Assembly (NCBI RefSeq): GCF_000425585.1
Contig: NZ_AUDS01000009.1
Span: forward strand, 151,708-215,707
Source: Terrimonas ferruginea DSM 30193
GTDB taxonomy: Bacteria; Bacteroidota; Bacteroidia; Chitinophagales; Chitinophagaceae
Reading direction: 5' to 3'
Length of the DNA stretch: 64,000 nt
The notes under the pieces were generated by a model that made no database searches, was not told the DNA's origin, and was given only the letters and a program-made list of their open reading frames with translations. Positions 58,758-64,000 of the stretch are shown one piece after another. Positions within the stretch are counted from its first letter, which is position 1, and every line of letters begins with the position of its first letter. Position numbers and translations under genes: made by a program.

Positions 58758-59810
58758 ATGAAGTACCAGATAGGAGATAAAGTGCTGATCCTGCACTCAG
58801 ACGAAGAGGGAGAGATCATTGATTTCATCAACGATAAAATGGTGATGGTAGAGGTACGTGGTGTTAAATTCCCCGTTTACCTCGACCAGATCGATTTTCC
58901 TTATTTCAAACGTTTTTCCCAGCAAAAAAATAAACCCGGCAGTAAACCCAAACCGCAGCGGCAGTTTGTGGATGATCTGAAAAAAGAAAAAGCCCCCGCT
59001 GCTCCCCGCGTGGAAGATGGCGTATGGCTGACCTTTCTACCCGTGATACATACCGATGAGTTTGGCGACGATGTGGTGGAAGAATTGAAACTGCACCTCG
59101 TTAACCGCACGAAGGTCCCTTACAACTATCACTATAAACTATTGTTTTTCGGGGAAAAGGATTTTGAGCTGAAAGGAGCGATTGCGCCTTTCGAAGACAT
59201 CTACCTGCACGATGTGCAATTCTCCGATCTCAACGACAGCCCGGTTTTCGATTTCGAATTCACTTTGCAACAGCCCGATAAAACCAGGGCGCCGCACTAT
59301 GAATCATCCGTTAAACTGAAACCGAAACAGTTGTTTGAAAAAATAGCGAAGCTGCAGGAGAGCAACGAAGCTACCTTCTCACAGCAATTGTTTGTAAAAT
59401 ATCCTTACGCCAATGCCGATGAACCGGAAAAGCCGGAAGATAAATTGGGATTGGGAAAACTGGCAGCGCTGGGTTATAAAGTGTACAATGCAAAAGAAGC
59501 GCGTAATCATCTCGAGCCTGCACGCAGTGTAGTAGACCTGCACATCGAAAAGCTGGCCAACGACTGGCTGCACATGAGCAATTTTGAAATCCTCACCTTG
59601 CAGTTGCGCACCTTTGAAAAATATTACGACCTGGCACTCGCGCACCGGCAACCGTCGCTGGTGATTATTCATGGAGTAGGAGAAGGGAAGTTGCGGGACG
59701 AAATCCATGAAATACTGCGCATGAAAAAAGAAGTTAAATCCTTTGTGAACCAATACGACCCGCGCTTCGGTTATGGAGCAACGGAAATCTGGTTTCAATA
59801 CAAAAAATAA
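58758..59810 (+). CDS. DUF2027 and Smr domain protein
   Basis: A 350-residue cytoplasmic protein. The N-terminal DUF2027 region starts MKYQIGDKVLILHSDEEGEI and has a KOW-like beta segment, then a basic linker (about 50-80), a beta-rich middle, and a C-terminal Smr (MutS2-related) nuclease-like domain (about 255-350) with VVDLHIEKL, VIIHGVGEGKLRDEI and FGYGATEIWF. Smr domains bind or nick nucleic acid, in MutS2 on stalled ribosomes; here MutS2 ATPase domains are absent. The role is inferred. Confidence 0.88.
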   Translation: MKYQIGDKVLILHSDEEGEIIDFINDKMVMVEVRGVKFPVYLDQIDFPYFKRFSQQKNKPGSKPKPQRQFVDDLKKEKAPAAPRVEDGVWLTFLPVIHTDEFGDDVVEELKLHLVNRTKVPYNYHYKLLFFGEKDFELKGAIAPFEDIYLHDVQFSDLNDSPVFDFEFTLQQPDKTRAPHYESSVKLKPKQLFEKIAKLQESNEATFSQQLFVKYPYANADEPEKPEDKLGLGKLAALGYKVYNAKEARNHLEPARSVVDLHIEKLANDWLHMSNFEILTLQLRTFEKYYDLALAHRQPSLVIIHGVGEGKLRDEIHEILRMKKEVKSFVNQYDPRFGYGATEIWFQYKK

Positions 59811-59821
59811 TTGATAGGAAT

Positions 59822-60697
59822 ATGGAACTGGTAACGATCCGTACCGAAGACATAACGGTGAAAATAAATCCGCAGGGAGCGGAACTGACTTCTTTGATAA
59901 AGAATAAAGACGGACAGGAATATATGTGGAGCGCCGACCCCGCGTTCTGGAGCAAACGCTCTCCCGTATTGTTTCCGGTTGTTGGCACGTTGAAAGAAAA
60001 CTGTTATTACTATAAAGGCGAACGCTATGAACTGGGGCGTCATGGTTTTGCACGTGACCGCCGTTTTGAAACGGAAGAACAAAGTGAGAAGGAAGTGGTG
60101 TTTTTGCTGAAGAGTGATGAAGAAAGTTTGGCGATTTATCCGTTTCACTTCAGCTTCCGCATCCGTTATCGTGTGGAAGGAGAATCGTTGCAGGTGAGCT
60201 ACGAAGTATTGAATACAGGATCGGAAGAAATGTATTTCTCCGTAGGAGGACATCCGGCTTTTCGCGTGCCGGTTAAAGAGGGAGAGGAGTATAGCGACTA
60301 TTACCTGGAATTTGAAAAAGCGGAAACAGTTGGCCGCTGGCCAATATCCGCCGAAGGACTGATAGAAGAATTTACGATGCCGTTGCTGGACAACAGCAAC
60401 GAACTGCCGCTGGCCAAAGAACTGTTTGCACGCGATGCCATTGTATTAAAAGACCTGCAGTCGGAATCGGTAAAATTGTTGTCCCGCAAATCCGCTGCAG
60501 GACTGGATTTCAGCTTTAAGGGATTTCCTTACCTGGGAATCTGGGCGGCGAAAGGTGCTGACTTTGTGTGTATCGAACCCTGGTGTGGCATAGCCGATAC
60601 GGTGAACGCCGATCAGCAATTACCGCACAAAGAAGGGATCAATAGTTTGTTTCCCGGAGATGTGTTCCGGCGCAGTTGGTCGGTGAGTGTGAAATAG
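59822..60697 (+). CDS. Aldose 1-epimerase family protein
   Basis: A 291-residue galactose-mutarotase-fold protein of the LacX/YihR branch. GRHGFARDR carries the first catalytic-type histidine, GGHPAFRVP the second, and CIEPWCGIAD supplies the conserved glutamate region. There is no signal peptide. It lies 11 bases after the Smr gene and probably shares its transcript. The sugar substrate is unknown. Its TAG stop is followed by an NNNTAAG-like stretch. Confidence 0.9.
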   Translation: MELVTIRTEDITVKINPQGAELTSLIKNKDGQEYMWSADPAFWSKRSPVLFPVVGTLKENCYYYKGERYELGRHGFARDRRFETEEQSEKEVVFLLKSDEESLAIYPFHFSFRIRYRVEGESLQVSYEVLNTGSEEMYFSVGGHPAFRVPVKEGEEYSDYYLEFEKAETVGRWPISAEGLIEEFTMPLLDNSNELPLAKELFARDAIVLKDLQSESVKLLSRKSAAGLDFSFKGFPYLGIWAAKGADFVCIEPWCGIADTVNADQQLPHKEGINSLFPGDVFRRSWSVSVK

Positions 60698-60915
60698 AAG
60701 GTGCAAGGTTTAAGGCCCGACACTTCGGGCTAAGGGTAGAAGGTTAAACAGCCGTATTAAGTATTAAGTAATAAGTATTAAGTAGTAAGTAGTAAGTAGG
60801 GATGTTGTAAAGTCTTTGCGCCTTTGCTCCTTATGCGTCTTTGCGTGAAGGCGGGTGTTCTTTTTCACGTACGCTACTCACAATTTTGAATTTTTACTTT
60901 TGAATTTTGACTTTA
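60698..60915. repeat. Mosaic heptamer-repeat locus N
   Basis: From the epimerase stop: an NNNTAAG-like stretch with the hairpin GCCCGACACTTCGGGC (60715-60730), TAAACAGCCG (60744), an NTAAGTA array of about seven units (60752-60799), the TTTGC module (60812-60849), and a DTCAAAA stretch in minus sense (60881-60915) that contains the possible TTG start of the next gene. Confidence 0.82.
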
Positions 60916-61671
60916 ACACCTTTTGTTCCTCCGCAATCCATCGTGCGCCGCATCTGGGGCCACAGCGATACAATACTCTTTGTGTTCGCCGGCGCTTCTG
61001 CGGAATTTGCTTTAAACAAAGCGGTTGACTGGTTATATTTTACAGGAAAATTGCCCGGTGATCCGCTGGGAAGGCTTTTCTCCACCGTGCTTTATGCCCG
61101 TCGTATTGTATTTGCAGAGAAAGAAGCGGCCCATAATACCATCGATCAGATCACACATATTCATCGCGCTGTTGAGAAAAGCCGCGGCGACGTGATCCCC
61201 GACTGGGCTTACCGGGATGTTTTGTATATGCTCATTCATTATTCCATCGCGGCCTTCGAAGTGTTGCACCGCCGACTAAAAGACGAAGAAAAGGATGATG
61301 TCTACGATGTTTTCTACCGCATGGGACAACGCATGCAACTCAAACAATTGCCAGCAACCTACCGCGAATGGCTGATCGACCGGGACAGGCATATGGAAGC
61401 CGATCTTGTACACTCACCACTGACAGATGATCTGTTCAAACAATACCGTAAACATCTTGGCGGTTTCCGTTACCGTCTATTGCTGGAGGTGCAAAAAACA
61501 GTAGTGCCTGATAAGGTAAGACGGCAACTTCATTTCAATAAACCGGGTTGGATCTTCGGCCTGCTGGGCATTTACAAATTTCTTCGTGCAATAGGATTGG
61601 GATGGTTTGCCAAATCATTGTTGCTGCCGAAAGAATATAAGCGGCAGGTGCGGGAGCTGGACAACAGGTGA
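60907..61671 (+). CDS. DUF2236 / MpaB-like oxygenase family protein
   Basis: Up to 254 residues from a TTG at 60907; a GTG at 60943 (VRRIWGHSDT) is an alternative start because the TTG lies in repeat DNA. ILFVFAGASAEFALNKAVDWLYF, RIVFAEKEAAHNTIDQITHIH (in parts), a His-containing helix VLYMLIHYSIAAFE, and LPATYREWLIDRDRHME resemble the DUF2236 fold of latex-clearing/MpaB heme oxygenases. The heme-ligand assignment is uncertain. The TGA stop is the TGA of a GTGAATG repeat unit. Confidence 0.65.
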   Translation: MTLTPFVPPQSIVRRIWGHSDTILFVFAGASAEFALNKAVDWLYFTGKLPGDPLGRLFSTVLYARRIVFAEKEAAHNTIDQITHIHRAVEKSRGDVIPDWAYRDVLYMLIHYSIAAFEVLHRRLKDEEKDDVYDVFYRMGQRMQLKQLPATYREWLIDRDRHMEADLVHSPLTDDLFKQYRKHLGGFRYRLLLEVQKTVVPDKVRRQLHFNKPGWIFGLLGIYKFLRAIGLGWFAKSLLLPKEYKRQVRELDNR

Positions 61672-61841
61672 ATGGTGAATGGTCAATAGTGAATGGCTGT
61701 TTACTTACTACTTATTACTTAATACTTAATACTTATGGCCGAAGCTTCGGCCATAAGTATCGGGCGGCTGTTTCACCTTAACCCTTACGCCTTAGGCCGA
61801 AGTTTCGGCCCGAAGTGTCGGGCCTTAAGCCTTAAGCCTTC
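61669..61841. repeat. Mosaic heptamer-repeat locus O
   Basis: GTGAATN units (61669-61690) begin at the stop of the MpaB-like gene and lead to GGCTGTTT. An inverted NTAAGTA array (61697-61733) follows, then a perfect 32-bp palindrome (61729-61760), CGGGCGGCTGTTT, a minus-sense NNNTAAG stretch, hairpins GGCCGAAGTTTCGGCC and CCCGAAGTGTCGGG (about 61796-61820), and GCTTAAG units that supply the stop of gap. Confidence 0.87.
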
Positions 61842-62821
61842 CTCCAGTATTCCAGCCAATCAATCATACGGCTGGTAAAACCGTATTCATTATCAAACCA
61901 GGCCACCACTTTCAACTGCCGGCCTATTACGGAAGTGAGGGTGCCATCGATAATGCAGGAATGGGTATTGCCTTTGATGTCGAGCGAAACGAGTTCTTCT
62001 TCGGTGTAATCAATAATGCCCTTGTATTCTTCGCCGGCCGCACGGCGGAACAATTCATTGATCTGCGCTGCGGTTACGTCTTCTTTCATTTGTATGGAAA
62101 AATCGGCGAGCGCTCCGTTGGCCACCGGTACGCGGATCGATACGGCGGCAAAACGGTCTTTCAGCCCGGGCAGCAGCCGTCCCACCGATTGCGGCAGATC
62201 TATTTCCACCGGAATGATGGATTCAGCAGCGGCACGTCCGCGGCGGAATTGTTTGTGTGGGGTATCTACCAGTTCCTGGCGTGATGTGTACGAATGCAGG
62301 ATGGTTGCCTGGGCACTTTCGATGCCGATGGTCTGCAGGATGTACAGGATATGTGTGCTGCAGTTGGTCATACAACCTCCGGGTGACACGATCGCGGGAT
62401 CGTTCTCCAGTTGCTTGTGGTTGTGGCCAAAGATCATCAGCGGTATATCGGGTGAACCGGTTGTCGATAACAATACGCGGCCGGCACCGGCTTTGAGGTG
62501 TTGCGAGGCTGCGTCGAGACTGGAAAAAAGACCCGCGCATTCCAGCACCACATCTACGTTGAGCTGTTTCCATGGCAGGTTGAGCGGCTGGGCTTCCTGC
62601 AGTACTTTTACCCGTTTACCCCCGGCGATCAGTTCCTGTTCCGCCGCCACATATTCAATACCCGCAAAGGCACCGTAAACCGAATCATACTTGATCAGGT
62701 AACCGAGATTGGCCGGCGGCATGATGTCATTGACCGCTACGATTTCTATGTCCGGATGGCCGGTAAGACGGCGGAAAAGCAAGCGCCCGATCCGTCCCAT
62801 TCCATTGATTGCAATACGCAT
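61832..62821 (-). CDS. gap: Glyceraldehyde-3-phosphate dehydrogenase, divergent type I
   Basis: A 329-residue GAPDH-fold enzyme. NAD motif INGMGRIGRLLFRRL (5-19), VNDIMPPANLGYLIKYDSVYG in two parts, catalytic C150 and C154 in SPGGCMTNC, H176 in LHSYTSRQ, RRGRAAAESIIP and WFDNEYGFTSRM are present. The catalytic loop reads PGGCMTNC rather than the usual ASCTTNC, so this is a divergent paralogue that may prefer another cofactor or substrate. A minus-strand -7 box TACTTTTG lies at 62836-62829. The last codon and TAA stop are within GCTTAAG repeat units. Confidence 0.9.
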   Translation of the reverse strand: MRIAINGMGRIGRLLFRRLTGHPDIEIVAVNDIMPPANLGYLIKYDSVYGAFAGIEYVAAEQELIAGGKRVKVLQEAQPLNLPWKQLNVDVVLECAGLFSSLDAASQHLKAGAGRVLLSTTGSPDIPLMIFGHNHKQLENDPAIVSPGGCMTNCSTHILYILQTIGIESAQATILHSYTSRQELVDTPHKQFRRGRAAAESIIPVEIDLPQSVGRLLPGLKDRFAAVSIRVPVANGALADFSIQMKEDVTAAQINELFRRAAGEEYKGIIDYTEEELVSLDIKGNTHSCIIDGTLTSVIGRQLKVVAWFDNEYGFTSRMIDWLEYWRKA

Positions 62822-62828
62822 AAGGATG

Positions 62829-62957
62829 CAAAAGTAATAATAAGTAGTAAGTAATAAGTTATAAGTAGTAAGGATAGGCGGGAGGTATAGATAGGACGAC
62901 TTAATACTTAAAACTTATTACTTACTACTTAAAACTCTTTTTTATTTTTGAATTTTT
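62829..62957. repeat. Inverted NTAAGTA arrays in the divergent gap spacer (locus P)
   Basis: TAAGTAGTAAGTAATAAGTT at 62841-62860 has a perfect 20-bp inverted copy at 62912-62931; with three mismatches the arms extend to about 33 bp (62841-62873 and 62899-62931). The loop is about 25-50 bases. Both divergent promoters flank it: TACTTTTG (minus, 62836-62829) and TATTTTTG (plus, 62943-62950). Confidence 0.85.
62943..62950 (+). promoter_or_regulatory. -7 box for the 62.96 kb gene
   Basis: TATTTTTG, 7 bases before the ATG at 62958, so the transcript would be nearly leaderless. Confidence 0.5.
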
Positions 62958-63440
62958 ATGAAATCCGCAACAGTACAGGAGTTAAAAGAAGAATTGAGCG
63001 AACTGAAGCCGAAGGAGCTGGTAAACCTCTGCCTTCGGCTGGCCAGGTTCAAAAAAGAGAACAAGGAGTTGCTCACCTACCTGCTGTATGAGGCGGGCGA
63101 TGAAGCCGGATTCATCCGCAGCGTACAGATCGAAGTGGACGAACTCTTCCAGGAGATCAACCAATCCCATCTTTATTTTGCCAAAAAAAGCCTTCGTAAG
63201 ATTGTCCGGATCATCAGCAAATACTGCCGGTATAGCGGGCAGAAGGCAACGGAAGTGGACCTGCGGATTTATTTCTGCCAGAAACTGCATGATTCCGGCA
63301 TTCCCGTAGTACCCAATCCGGTGATCAGGAATCTTTACCAGGGACAGTTGAAGAAGGCCCGCACATTGCTGAAAGCCCTGCACGAAGACATTCAATACGA
63401 CTACGAGCGGCAACTCGAAAAACTGGAGAAAACTTATTAG
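62958..63440 (+). CDS. Small helical protein of unknown function
   Basis: A 160-residue, strongly helical, charged cytoplasmic protein: VQELKEELSELKPKELVNLCLRL at the start (in parts), RFKKENKELLTYLLYEAGD, and a C-terminal LLKALHEDIQYDYERQLEKLEKTY (in parts). It has four cysteines but no paired CxxC motif and no membrane helix. It resembles small Bacteroidota proteins annotated only as domains of unknown function (possibly DUF6155-like; not certain). Its stop overlaps that of the convergent terC gene by 2 bases. Confidence 0.75.
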   Translation: MKSATVQELKEELSELKPKELVNLCLRLARFKKENKELLTYLLYEAGDEAGFIRSVQIEVDELFQEINQSHLYFAKKSLRKIVRIISKYCRYSGQKATEVDLRIYFCQKLHDSGIPVVPNPVIRNLYQGQLKKARTLLKALHEDIQYDYERQLEKLEKTY

Positions 63441-64000
63441 TCAACCGGCCGCTGGTCATTCAGCTCAACCGGATCGTTTTGTTTACGCATACGCATGTTG
63501 AGCAATTCCACTACCAGCGAAAACGCGATCATCGAATAGATATAACTTTTGGCGATCTTTTGATGAAAGGCTTCGGCCACCAGCATCACACCGATCACGA
63601 TCAGGAACGACAACGCTAACATCTGCAGTGTCGGATTTTTATTGATAAACCGGCTGATCGCTCCGGCAAAGACCATCATGATAATGATCGATATCACCAC
63701 CGCCACGATCATGATAAACACTTCATCCACCAATCCGATGGCCGTCAGGATAGAATCAAAGGAGAATACCGCATCCACCAACACAATCTGGAACACTACC
63801 GAACTCATCGACGAGTAGATCTTTTTGGAAGATTCCGTATGTTTTGGTTTTTCAAGTTTGTGGTGTATTTCCAGCGTGCTTTTGATAACGAGGAACAAAC
63901 CGCCCGCCAGCAGGATAATATCTTTCCAGCTCATATCCAGCGGAACACCTTCGTTTTTGATAAATGGTATGGTGAATACGGGATCTTTCAACTTCATGAT
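63437..64000 (-). CDS. TerC family membrane protein, 5' part beyond window
   Basis: At least 186 residues of a TerC-type integral membrane protein; the frame may begin upstream of the window end, since full TerC proteins are about 50-130 residues longer. Helices with IILLAGGLFLVIKSTLEI, the conserved acidic QIVLVDAVFSFDSILTAIG (metal-coordinating Asp residues), FIMIVAVVISIIIMMVFAGAI and MLALSFLIVIGVMLVAEAFH are seen. TerC/Alx proteins are linked to manganese or tellurite homeostasis. It ends convergent to, and 2 bases into, the small gene. Confidence 0.88.
   Translation of the reverse strand: MMKLKDPVFTIPFIKNEGVPLDMSWKDIILLAGGLFLVIKSTLEIHHKLEKPKHTESSKKIYSSMSSVVFQIVLVDAVFSFDSILTAIGLVDEVFIMIVAVVISIIIMMVFAGAISRFINKNPTLQMLALSFLIVIGVMLVAEAFHQKIAKSYIYSMIAFSLVVELLNMRMRKQNDPVELNDQRPVD

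Noticed and set aside
7021-62957. Variable positions in the repeats as a diversity-generating retroelement template
   Set aside because: No reverse transcriptase gene or paired template/variable repeat; variation is not confined to adenines.
1-64000. tRNA, rRNA or known riboswitch
   Set aside because: Reading all spacers, I found no tRNA cloverleaf with the GTTCRA arm, no rRNA segment and no riboswitch core that I could recognise.

Overview
The window is chromosomal DNA from a Bacteroidota, most likely family Chitinophagaceae. The evidence is a short 285-residue primary sigma factor, promoters of the Bacteroidota type (TTG or TTTG, about 20 bases, then TAnnTTTG), and lineage-typical families (DUF4295 after rpmG, DUF5916, DUF3822 beside rsmD, DUF2027-Smr, BrxA/B bacilliredoxin, bacillithiol genes). 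Gene content is mostly core metabolism and envelope functions. I see no prophage, insertion sequence, CRISPR array, rRNA or tRNA.

Layout. 0-2.7 kb: rpmG end, DUF4295, ftsY, rimO. 2.9-11.3 kb: DUF5916 outer-membrane protein, ketoglutaric-semialdehyde-type dehydrogenase, sterol-desaturase-type hydroxylase, bshC, secreted nuclease. 11.4-19.0 kb (minus strand): purK, then an RND efflux operon (adaptor, pump, TolC), then purE, so the efflux genes separate the two purine genes. 19.2-31 kb: hpd, an L,D-transpeptidase fused to a TonB-like domain, aspartate kinase, fbp, CAP protein, ABC ATPase, FKBP, bacillithiol transferase, NUDIX, folC, tonB, ispD. 31-42.5 kb: GNAT-like protein, M1 peptidase, sugar transferase, Gfo/Idh oxidoreductase, Hsp20, bacilliredoxin, lgt, rpoD. 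43-49 kb: a second RND operon (TolC, adaptor, pump) behind a 23-bp palindromic operator. 49-57 kb: trxB-folB, then a compact overlapping cluster DUF3822-rsmD-fthfs-lpxK-rnr, then a prenyl synthase. 57-64 kb: APC permease, DUF2027-Smr, aldose epimerase, MpaB-like protein, divergent GAPDH, a small unknown protein, TerC (cut by the window end).

The most unusual feature is in the spacers. Many intergenic regions carry degenerate tandem arrays from several families, four of which have the same 7-bp unit length (GTGAATN, NTAAGTA, DTCAAAA, NNNTAAG). They are mixed with fixed hairpin modules, a TTTGC-rich module and the motif CGGCTGTTT. They usually start at, or inside, the stop codon of the upstream gene and read in that gene's sense direction. 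Three or four proteins end in residues encoded by these repeats. A separate roughly 100-bp four-arm inverted-repeat element occurs three times between 25 and 31 kb, with hairpin stems that differ in sequence but stay paired. This repeat system is the best candidate for something undescribed. It resembles in concept the heptanucleotide STRR repeats known from filamentous cyanobacteria.

Three genes (bshC, a BstA/YfiT-type transferase, a BrxA/B bacilliredoxin) are consistent with bacillithiol as the low-molecular-weight thiol, with thioredoxin reductase also present.
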